DNA of 64,000 bases from NCBI GenBank assembly GCA_037349105.1, contig JAYJMM010000123.1:2480001-2544000 (forward strand). The letters run 5' to 3'. The stretch's first letter is position 1. Every line of letters starts with the position of its first letter. Of the stretch, positions 1-12,000 are shown piece after piece. The stretch is from Limnomonas spitsbergensis (lineage: Eukaryota > Chlorophyta > Chlorophyceae > Chlamydomonadales). The position numbers were made by a program, and so were the translations under genes. The notes beneath the pieces were generated by a model. It was not told the DNA's origin. It was given only the letters and a program-made list of their open reading frames with translations, and did no database searches.

Positions 1-13
1 CTTCTTCACCCAG

Positions 14-3000
14 GTGGCACCCTGCTCACCCTCATCGACAGTGGCTTTCCCGACTCATCCCAGCCACTGCTTAAGCACAGCGTCAACGTCAGCGTCGCTG
101 GCGCCCCCTGCTCCATTGTCAGCTCCAATTACACCACGATGCAGTGCAGGACTCCGACCCAGGCTAGCTCAGCAGTGACGGCCGGCGTGATGTGGTCTGA
201 TGCCTCCCTCTTGTACCCGGTGAGCATGGGCGTAAAACCCTGAACCACAAGCCCTTCACCCTTTTATATACCCTACAACTTAAGCCCTTGACCCTAGAAA
301 CCCTAAACCACAGGCTCTCACCACTACAATTTAACCTTGAACCCTAAACCAAGAGCCCCGAACCCTGAAATGTAACCCTTTATGCCCAAACCCAAGGCCT
401 GGGATGCTCCTGAAGCCGTATATCGTCTTCCAAAACCTAGGGTTGTGCATTCTGTAAGGTCCCGTAAGGTTTACTTTACCCCGCTTTATCATTCCTGAAT
501 GCAGGGCATGCGCGGTGTGCTCCTGGAATCGTACAACGTCGCCTCGCCGACATTCTCCAGCCTGGCCGAGCTGGGCAGCGGCACATCAAGCAAAGGCAAT
601 AGCTGGACTCTCCAGGGTACTTGGCAGACCCCGCCCAAGATGCTCGGCAGTGACTCCTCGACGTCCTGCGATAAGTGAGAGGGGAATGGATGCGTGTGGC
701 CGATGGATAGAATTGTGTGCATGCTGCCTCCCCTGTTGCAGCGTCCCTCCCTCCCAGTGGTACGCGGGCTTATGTGGGTGAGGCAACGGGGTCTGCCAGG
801 TGCTTCCTTGGGAGAAGCTGGCAGACCACGGTACCCGACCCTACGCGTCCGGCAGCGACACGATCCGGGGCTGATGTGTGGAAGGGTAACGGACGTCGAT
901 CTGTTGTAGAGGCTACCGATGGGGTTGAGGCCTTGACCGGATTATGCCCAGCTGCTTAAACAGAGCAGGGTATACCGTGCCTGGCCCACGTAGTCGCGTT
1001 GGCTGTGACGTGGCTGACTGTAGCTGAAGCACATTGACGGTGGGGGCTGAGTTGAAGGGGAAGAAATGGAACTGTGTGCACAAGTGTGTCCTCTGCTTTG
1101 CTCTATGTCAAGATCCTAGTGGTTTTAAAAGAGCACCTGCCCGCCTCCCCGCCCTCCAGACAGAACCCTGCAGACTGCCCTCCCACCTCCCTGTCTACAT
1201 CCCTGCCCACCTCCCTGCCCACCTCCCAGCCCATCTCCCTGCCCACCTCCCTGCCCACCTGCCTTCCCACCTCCCAGCCCACCTCCCTGTCCACCTCCCT
1301 GCCCACCTCCCTGCCCACCTCCCTGCCCACCTCCCTGCCCACCTCCCTCCCACCTCCCTGTCTACATCCCTGCCCACCTCCCTGCCCACCTCCCAGCCCA
1401 TCTCCCTGCACACCTCCCTGCCCACCTGCCTTCCCACCTCCCAGCCCACCTCCCTGTCCACCTCCCTGCCCATGTCCCAGCCAACCTCCCAGCCTACCTC
1501 CCGTCCCACCTCCCTGTCCACCACCCTGCCCACCTCCCTGCCCACCTCCCTTTCCACCTCCCAGCCCACCTCCCTGCCCTCCTCCCCGCCCACCACCCTG
1601 CCCACCACCCTGTCCACCTCCCTGCCCACCTCCCTGCCCACCTCCCTCCCACCTCCCTGTCTACATCCCTGCCCACCTCCCAGCCCACCTCCCAGCCCAC
1701 CTCCCTGTCCACCTCCCTGCCCACCACCCTGCCCACCTCCCTGTCTACATCCCTGCCCACCTCCCTGCCCACATCCCTGCCCACATCCCTGCCCACCTCC
1801 CTGCCCATCTCCCTGCCCACCTCCCTGCCCACCTGCCTTCCCACCTCCCAGCCCACCTCCCTGTCCACCTCCCTGCCCATGTCCCAGCCCACCTCCCAGC
1901 CCACCTCCCGTCCCACCTCCCTGTCCACCACCCTGCCCACCTCCCTGCCCACCTCCCTGCCCACCTCCCAGCCCACCTCCCTGTCCACCTCCCTGCCCAC
2001 CACCCTGCCCACCTCCCTGACCACCACCCTGCCCACCTCCCTGCCCACCTCCCTGCCCACCACCCTGCCCACCTCCCTGCCCACCTCCCAGCCCACCTCC
2101 CAGCCCACCTCCCAGCCCACCTCCCTGTCCACCTCCCTGCCCACCACCCTGCCCACCTCCCTGCCCACCTCCCTGCCCACCTCCCTGCCCACATCCCTGC
2201 CCACATCCCTGCCCACCTCCCAGCCCTCCACCCTGCCCACCCACCTGCCCCCTCTCCCTTTACAGGTCTCGAGCGTTCTTCGGACCGCCTGTCAACGGCA
2301 GCTATGTCTTCTGGCTTGCTGCGGACGCCGTTGCTCAGTTATACGGTACCTGGAGCGCTGACGGAGGTGTGGCCTCGACCGTGCTACTGGCCACCATTAC
2401 GGCACCCACCGGCCTGCCTGACACCTGGGGTACAGCAGTGGGCTCCATGCCGGTGGCGCTGTCCGTCGGACAGCCCCTGCTGCTGGAGTTGAGGCACAGC
2501 AGCAACTCATCAACAACTGGCGGGTTTGTTCAGGTACGTTCATTTTTTATTTTTAGATAGGTTTGTTCAGGGTTTTGAGAGGGTTATGGAGAGATAAATA
2601 AAAGAACAAATACCGGCACAACATTTCTACATCTGTACTTGGATTACCTTCTGGCCTTCATCTCAGACCATAGGCTCAAAGCAAAACAACTTCAACCCTT
2701 AAAACCTCAACAACTGCAAGCTGTGTTTTCTATTCCCAGCTCCCGACCATGCTTCTTCAGTGTGGCAGACACGCAGCACATCCCCCCTGCTTCCTGTCTG
2801 CCTGCCTACCTGCTTGCCTGCTTACCTGCTTGCCTGCCTGCCTGCTTGCCTGCCTACCTGCTTGCCTGCTTACCTGCTTGCCTGCCTGCCTGCTTGCCTG
2901 CCTACCTGCTTGCACCCTTCTCCCTGTTTGCTGAAATTCTGCCTGCCAACCTGGCTGAAGATTGCCGTGTTGGTTCCCAACTCTCGGCCAAGCTTCTACA

Positions 3001-6000
3001 GCGAAGCCCACACGAAGGGCATCCCCCCTACTGCCTGCCTGCACCTACTTCACTCTTAAACCCACGCCATCATTATTAAACCCTAAAGACCGCAGCTCGC
3101 CGTTTCTGTTCCCAGCGACAGGCCGTGCTTCTTCAGCTTTGCCGACACGCAACACATCACCCTTAGCTACCTGCCTGCACTTACTTAACCCTATAAACTA
3201 CACCATGCATTATAAACCCCAACTGCCGCAGGCTGCCGTTTCTTTCCCCCCAAGGCCGGTCACGCTTCTTTAGAGTTGCTGACCCGCAGCTCATTCTCAC
3301 CCCTGTATGCCTGCACCTCCTGAACCTATAAAGTGCGTCGGGAATTCTACACCCTAACTGTCGCAGGTTGCCGTTGATGTTCCCAACTCCCGGCCACGCT
3401 TTCAGCGATGCGGACACGCAGCACATCCCCCCTGCTAGCACCTGCTTAACTCTAAAACCTACACCATCATTCCTCAACCCTAACGGCCGCAGGTCGCTGT
3501 TTCTGTTCCCAGCGACCGGCCGCGCTTCTTCAGCGTTGCCGACACGCAGCGCATCACGATCAAGGTGCAGCCCTCGGTCATGCAGCAGACCATCAGCAGC
3601 TGGCTGGAGACGCAGCGCTCGCAGGACACACCGTCACGCTGGCTGCGCTCTCATCTGCCGGCCAAGCGCTCCTGGGTAACCCACAGGTGAGGGGGGGCAT
3701 GAGGTTCAGATAGACATTATTTGCTAGTGGGGTGATGAGGGAGAGGGACACGCTGCCTCGCTGGCCACAGCCTTGTCGACTGGCCAGGCACTGCAGGAAA
3801 GTCCTTGGGTGAGAGGGTGGCATGGGGGCGAAATGGGGTGAAGTCAATTGTGAGGTGAGGTGAAGTGGTGAAGGGGCTCACCGTCAGCCTAGCCTCCGCT
3901 CGGGAGATCTGTGTGACTCATCATGCAGATGAAGATAATTGGGGCTTGCCGTCAGCCTGGCCTCTGGTCAGGTGCTCCATGTGACTCCTCATGCAAGCGA
4001 GAGGGTTGTGGCCAGGCAGGTGGGTACTGCCCAGTGGTGTGGTCGGAGGTGGGAAAAGACCAAAGGCCATCCCGAAGGGACAAAGAAAAGAAATTAGCAC
4101 ATTCAGGCGAGGTTATTTGATGGTGAGGTCAGGTTATGTGATGATTGGGGCCATAGCTCAGTGGCAGAGCGCCTGCTTTGCATGCAGGATGTCCAGGGTT
4201 CAATCCCCTGTGGCTCCATTTTCCTTTCCTCTCCTTGAACATTTGAAGTCAGTATGATGAAACTGACATTACACATGGAACACCGTAGTGTGATAGCACC
4301 CTCCGTATTTATCGTGTACGACATCCCCTCATTTCATGCTCCAATGTAAGTGCGGCTAGTCTGTGAGTACACTTTGACATCCTCAAATCCACGCCTTAAA
4401 CGGAGTTCCTTCCTTCCTTCCTAATTTACTTGTGACAATTAGCTTATGAAACGGAAGCCCCGGTAACCAACTATACCACTTGACTCAACACAACCCAGGT
4501 CGTCATCCAGCTCAGCCTAATGTCCTCAACTACCGCCGCCGTCACCGCAATATTACCAACGACGGCCTCTGAGGACGCCGCCGCGGCTGCGATCGCCGCA
4601 GCGATTGGCGCACCCGCCGGCGCGGTTTCTACGGAGCGCCGCGCTGCCACTGACGGCAGCTCCCTCACCTTTCAGCTGGGCGTGAACCTCACGCTGGCGC
4701 CCACGTTCTCCCTGACGGGCTCGTCGCTGGTGCTGCTGCCACCTGTAGCGCTGCCAGCCCCGGCCTGCCTGGCCGCCCCGGTGGCGCTCCAGCTGTCCCA
4801 GGTGAAGCATGTCCGCGGTGTGCCCCGACTTTTTGTCAAGCCAGTTCAACATCCCCTCCCCTCCTTTGTCCCATGCCGTGCCTCCGCCGCCGCTGATGAC
4901 GGCCCATCCTCCCTCCCTCCCTACCACCCCTCCCTCATCCCATTCTGTACCTCTGATGCTGCTGTAGTAGCATCCAACGTCCTACACCTGTTTTCCCGAA
5001 GCTCAAAACCCTACGCCCCCAACCCCATACCTAAAGCCCCAAACTCTGAACCTGAAACTTAAAACCCAAGTCCCGTATTGTACCCTAATGCCCCGATGCT
5101 CACCCGCCTGACCCTGGTTGGGCACAGCTGTCTCCCTCCTCCCTGCATCATACCCTGGGTGTGCATGCCTAGTTTTGGCGGCGTCATGCCGGCAGCACAT
5201 CCCCGCATGACGCCGTGTTGAAACACTTGATTGTTTATGATGATTGCGTCATAACAATATCAGCCGCATCACTAAATGACCCGCCATGACATGACCAATG
5301 CATTTTATCGGGGCACATAATTCCATGGCAGGAACGGTGTTTTTGCTCCGTTACTCCGCGCCGCCGACAGGTGCCTGGATCTTTATTTACCTTGTGGGTT
5401 ACAGTACATTCGGATTGCCTTCCCTCAATATTAACGTTGTTTAGGGCTGAGGGATTCGTTTCAACACTAAGTCTCGCTGTGTCAACGCCAGTTCCAGTCA
5501 TATGTACAGAGCTGTCATCCATATTTTGGTCCTAAGGAAGCATCAAATAAACAATTAATATGTACCCGAGGTAAGGCAATTTGAATTTATGATAAGGGTT
5601 TGGATACCGATGCTAGCCAGTGTAAAGCTGGGCGGCCAACAATGGGCGCATGAGGACCAATCAATGAGCGGCCTACGGCTGGTGGCTCATGCATCCGGTC
5701 ATGCAGCACCCCCCTCCCCGAGCCTTAGGGTGTGATGTAGCTGAATTGTATCTGAAACACCTTGCACAGAAAAGCAGTCCCAACCTTCTACCCGCCTCTT
5801 CCCCGCCCGCACCTCATCACAGATCCAGGCCGCCGTATCGATCTCGTCAGCCGCCGCCACCGCCCGCCCCGCAGCCGCAGCCGTACCCTCTGGCTTGTTG
5901 ACGATCACGCTGTCTGGTGGCAACGGCACCTCAGTCTCTTTCCCGGCCAACGCCAGCGCCTCCGTGGTCTCAGCTGCTATCAAGGTAGGACAGGCCTGGG

Positions 6001-9000
6001 GTGTGCGACGCAGGGATACCGTTTTAGGGTTCAGAGCTCAGGGTTTGGCTGGTTTTAGTGGCCATCAAGGTGAAGCATGTTTAGTGTTGAGAGTTAGGGT
6101 TTACCAGTACGGTTTGGTTGTTTTTTTGTGGCCTCTAATGTGAGGTATGTTTAGGGCACAGGGTTAAGGTGTCGGGTTTAGGGTGGAGTTGGTTGTGGCG
6201 ACAGACAAGGTGATGCTTGTTCAGACTGGCAGCATATGGGACATGCCATAAGTCCTACACTTAGACCCTAAACCCTGACCCTTGGCCCTGGACCCTGAAC
6301 CATGAACCCTGGACCCTGCATCCTGAACCGCCATCCGCACGCAGAACTTTATGAGCATCAAACCCAGCTCGTTGGTCGCTCTGACCAGGATGCCGTCCAC
6401 TCCCTAAACCTTGAACTCTTCACCCGCAGCCGCTTAAACGTAGGACCTATCCAATATCGAAACCAGGGGGGGTGGCAAGCAAGCGACGGATTTGGGGGGG
6501 GGGATATGTGGGGGAACACGTGGTTTGTACACCTGATCGAATCAATTTCTGTGGCTGTTGTGCCCGGGAGATACTCAACTGAGTCCGTTCCCCATGTTGT
6601 GATCCGCCCTCGACTCAGGATCTGACGAGCATTGACCCCGACTCAGTGGTCGCCCTGGTTGGGATGTACGGGGCATACACCGGCAGCCACTGGGCCGTCA
6701 CCTTCCCCAGCTCTCGCGGAAACAACGTGCCGGAAATAATTGCATCAGGTATGGGGGTTGTGTCCCAAGGTTTAAGGCTCAGGTTTTGAAGTACAAGTGT
6801 ACTGCTCCCATGGCATGATGGGTATAGTGTGCTGGTGCTTATTGCTTTCAGTATGGGCTTCAGGAATTTATCTGTTATTTCCCATCAGGTTTGGGGCTCG
6901 TGTTTTGAGCCTGTTATTCCTCACCGCCCACATGTGCTGGTGCTGGTCACATTTGGTGAGGGGTGAAGGGCTGAGGCCTCAGATTTTCGAGTTTATAATG
7001 TGATTTGGGGGTGGGATGGCAGGTCCCGCGCCCCCAGGGCGCAGGTTGTGAGGAGGAATTAGTTGGTTTAGGGGTTTATTTTGTCACCTCCGCTTGTCCC
7101 CGAATCAATGGTTTTATTTAGTGGCACACAAATTAACACTAATGACATGCCGCTCACGTTTCCTTGACCGGCTTGTGGAGTATGGCTCAGGTATCAGTTC
7201 TTTTGCACTAGAGGCTACTGGTGAAGGACTAGGGACGGGGTTGGAAGGTTAAGGAACGGCTCACTTGAGATGGGGACTCCTTGGGCTGGCAGATGGACTA
7301 TGCAGGAACTAGATAAGGGTCGGGCACGGCCGGAATTCAAATGATGATATGACGTTTGGCTAGTGACTGTCAGTTTGCCTGGCGAGGTGCTTAGTAAAGG
7401 CGTCCATGCAGTGGCAAGACTGTTAGGGCTTGGATCAGTGTTTCTTTTTTTGGCTGCAAGTCCACCTTCAGCAGGCCGCCCCACAGCCTAAAAAGGCCGG
7501 ATTGGGACAAAACTTAGGTTTGCCTAAGACTGGTGGTGAAAGCAGCATGGCTGGCCACAAATGGGCCCCCCAGCCATATGCCGGATTGTAGCTGACACGT
7601 AGCTGAGTCACAAGAAAATAAACGCTGGCTTGGATAGGGCTGGAATGTGAAAAATGTGCGTCGTATGACCGATGGTGGTCTGGGAGCTTACGATCATAAC
7701 TGCTCGTCCTGCTCGTGACGCAGCTTGACTCTGGTTGGGGTTGCACTTTGAGGCCCCTAGCTGGGTTCCTCTTTCGCAATTAATCTACATGTCAGCTACT
7801 GCCTGGTTGCTGGCCAGAGGCCTTGCTCGTGGCCAGCCTTGCTGCTTAGGCCACCATTCATTGGCAGCTCCAGGTTTGGTCGTAATTGGGCCTTTGCATG
7901 GCGGTCGCTGGGCAGCCTGACGAAGTTACCGAAAAAAGAAACACGTACGAGGGGTTCCAAAACCTCCACACCAACACCCCTTTACATACCGTATGCACTG
8001 ATGATGCAGCCGGCCGTAGGCCGTGTTGTTATAGCTGAATCATAGCTGAAGTACTTCACGTTAACACTGCCCTGCACCCCACAGCATCCTCCGTGGCCGC
8101 CCCCGCCATCACCTCTTACGTCGCATCCGCCACCATCGTGTCCCGCGCCTCTACTATCCTCTCGGGCAACGTGACGCTTGGCTTTGGAGCCGGATGCGAC
8201 ACGCTGGAATTCGACGTTGTTGCGGACACGCCGGCTAGCCTGGCCGCAAAGATCGCGGCGCTCCCCGGCATCCCGGTTCCGCCCGAGTCGGTCGACATCC
8301 GCCGCGGCGATGGCTCCGGCGGCATGCCGGCCGGGCAGCTGTACGTGACAGTCGTGTTCGATCGCAGGTAGGGGTACACGCCTGGGAGGATCGCAATATG
8401 CTTGCATGTGGACCACAAACACAGTTCCTCACAAAGCATGCAGTGGTGAGCAATCGAGCAAACGAATGACTACGTCAATTGCGTCATATATTGAGGTGCT
8501 GCATGGAAATGATTGTTGTTGCATGTTGCTTTGTGTGGAACGTCCCTGCTCTTGTTTTTTTTGCCCCATTTTCCTGCTGCCTGTGTTTTATTATCAGCTC
8601 GAACCCTGGGAACATGCAGCTGCTACGCATTGACGATGCCAGCGGGCTATCTGGGCCGCCGCTCGTGTCCGGTTCAGTGACCAAGCTGCTCAATGGCACC
8701 AAGGACATGTTCTTTGTCATTCCCACCGAGCTCTTGCAGGTAATAATGCTGGAATATAATACTGGAATATAATACTGGAATATAATACTGGAATATAATG
8801 CTGGAATATAATACTGGAATATAATACTGGAATATAATACTGGAATATAATACTGGAATATAATACTGGAATATAATACTGGAATATAATACTGGAACAT
8901 AATACTGGAATATAATACTGGAATATAATACTGGAATATAATGTTGGAACATAATACTGGAATATAATGTTGGAATATAATGCTGGAATATAATACTGGA

Positions 9001-12000
9001 ATATAATGCTGGAATATAATACTGGAATATAATGCTGGAATATAATGCTGGAATATAATACTGGAATATAATGCTGGAATATAATACTGGAATATAATAC
9101 TGGAATATAATGTTGGAATATAATACTGGAATATAATGTTGGAATATAATACTGGAATATAATACTGGAATGTAATACTGGAATATAATGCTGGAATATA
9201 ATACTGGAATACGGTATAATACTGGAATATAATGCTGGAATATAATACTGGAACTGGGTTGTGAAATTGTCAATCCCACACAACGCACACAGGAAATCAT
9301 CGTTTCCAGTAATCATGCAAAAAGACCAGAGAATGCCCAACCTCTGCGCAACCTCTGGATAAAACAAAATCGGGTTTCCCAACAAACACGATAAAACAAG
9401 ATTAATTTGTCATTCCCAACGAACACACACAATAAAACATGTTTTTCAGCATGGCCAGTCGATCATGTAGTGCAGGAATGAGAGCGGCAATGAAGTATGT
9501 GAGATCCCACCTTATGCCGTATAAAAGTTACCAATCCAGCTTGACGTCCTGTACCACTATTTATCCCTATCCTTCCTCCGGTTCCGTTATCCTATTTATT
9601 TATTTAACAACTACCGGTATTCATTTCAGCAAGGGAGAGCCAAGCATCCCCCCCTCACACATCTGCCCCCCATCCTTCCCCAGGTGCCCGTCTCAGTGCC
9701 GGACACCCTCGGCGTCATGGTCAACGGAGTCCCCACGACATGCGACGCTGCGGCCGCCTCTGACTGTGGCTTCTCCTTCGACGCTGCCCTGACCCCGGCC
9801 ATCACATCCGTGTCACCGTCCGCAGGTGGGAAGCAACCGCGTGTGTTCTCGTCCCCTTATGTTTCCTCACTCAGTCTCCTTCTGCCTCTTCTATGTTGTG
9901 TTTGTGGCTGGGGGAGCTTGCCCAAACTACCCCTCACACTACCTACCCACCTGCCACTTTCATATCATCACTAAACCCTTCACCTTAAACCCTCTCAGAC
10001 ATGCCAAGTGTAACTGAATCCTACATCTCTCTGACACACCAACCATCACTAAATCCTGATCCCTTATCCCGTACCCTATTGGACACACCAACCATCTCCC
10101 AACCCTACAACTTTTACCCTTAGCCTTCTCAGACATGCCAACCGTCGCTTAATCCTTTACCCTTATCCCTTACCCTATACGGCATGCGAACCGCTCCCTA
10201 ACCCTACAAATCTTACCCCCAAACGTCTTAGGCACGTCAACCGTCACACTGTCCATCTCTGGAAGCTTCCTCACCGCTTCAGTGGTCAACACCGCGGTCA
10301 CGGTCGGATCGACAGACTGTGCAGTGACAGCAGCTACTGCAACCAGCGTGAGATATCTGATGACGACTCTCTGATTTTGGTTTATTATTCTGAATCCCAG
10401 CGTCTGACGCTGACGCTTTTATCACTCCCACCACTCTTTGGTAGTCGGGTATGAATGGATGACCCTAGGGTGATGTTAAGATCTGCACCCTGTCCAGTGA
10501 CGGCAGTATCCTCTCGTACTCAGAGAAATCAGATTAATTTGTACAACACAGCACAAATGTATAAATACATGATATGTTTGTGTACCGCTTTGATATGCCT
10601 TCACCGGTGTGGCAAACATGTGTGTATATTGGGTTTTTGATCTTGCTTATGGTAGGACCAAAACGGTGCTGAATGCGAGCGGAGAGGTGATTCATTTTCT
10701 TCCAGGTGTTGAATGTTTGTGGTCTAGGGCTGGGCTGTGCGGAACACTAGAGAGGTGCCACCACCACCCATGGGGGGGGCGGGTATGACGGCTGAGCCAC
10801 ACAGCATGTCCCCATCACCTAGTAACCATGGACAGGTCTTGGGAGCGCTGAGCCACAGGACATGAAAGGGCTGAGCTACAGGATGTGGTTTCCTCACCTA
10901 CCGGCCACCCCACTCCCTTCTTCTTTCCTACACCTACACCTACACCTGCAAACCCTGAACCCTGAACCCTGAACCCTGAACCCTGAACCCTGAACCCTGA
11001 ACCCTGAACCCTGAACCCTGAACCCTGAACCCTGAACCCTGAACCCCAACCTTGCGATTTCAGGTCACGTGCATCCTGAGCAACACTGTTGGCGCGGGTC
11101 CCAATCGGGTTAACGTCAACATCAGCCCCCTTGGTTATGCCTCGGGCGCACCCTTGGCCTCGGTCCAGGTATGTGGGTGTCTGTGTGCCTGTGTGTGCAG
11201 GCACAGTTGGGGAAATCTGTTATGTCCCCTGGCAAGGCACTAAATGATTCTCACGCGCTTAATAGTGAAGACAATTGTGCATTCGTCCTTGCAGCAGCAA
11301 CTTAATGTTCTCCCCCCCTGCAATGTGGAAGTACCAGTATGAAATAATTCGGGGGGAAACAAGAAATTAGGTGTACGAGCGTCCGGTATGCTGTGGGCAC
11401 TCCTCAACTGTGCATGTGCACATGGCCCAGTGCCCCCTGATTTCGGTGCATGTACTTGTACATGTGTATGGTTGTATTTCCAAGTGGCCCCTCTTCACCC
11501 CAGCACTGCTGTGCAGGTGTTCATGTCTCAAGTCCTCAGGGGCTCTCCTCAACCTGCGTGCATGTGTGTTGCATTGTGAATGCGTGTGTGAATTTGTGTA
11601 TATGTGTGTAAGTGTGTACGGTACACGTGTATTAATGTGAGTGTTGAAATGTGTGTGAATGTGTGGGGAAGTGTTGGAATGTGTGTTAACATGTGCTGTC
11701 AAACAAACAACTCATTTTATGTGTGCAGGACTGCAGGTCCTTTACCTAAGACAAACTGAAACCCTAGGACTCTCTTGATTGTGTGCTGGCCCTCAACCCT
11801 CATCCAAGCCCTACACACCTACTCGTTTGTGTGCAGGTTCTCTCCATCTGTTCGGTGTCCCCGGCATCAGTGTCGGCCAGTGGAGGCACTCTACTTACCA
11901 TAAGCAGCACCGGCATAAGTATGGACAACTGCGCCAGGTGTGAGCTGGGGCTACTCATATTACTCATATTACTCATATTAGTCATATTACTCATATTTTC

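Noticed and set aside
1034..2492. Long Pro/His/Ser- and Gly-rich open frames on both strands
   Set aside because: They are produced by the 12-bp minisatellite; similar-length frames exist in several registers and none continues into conserved sequence.
3676..3690. Strong donor CCACAG|GTGAGG as the end of exon 4
   Set aside because: It leaves phase 2, and the next conserved exon (4499) would hit a stop. The weaker TGG|GTAACC donor at 3676 keeps phase, unless a small exon was missed.
8674..9385. Two 200-codon Tyr-Ile-Pro-Val frames on the minus strand
   Set aside because: Thirteen-bp minisatellite artefact; both frames are equally open and antisense to the gene.
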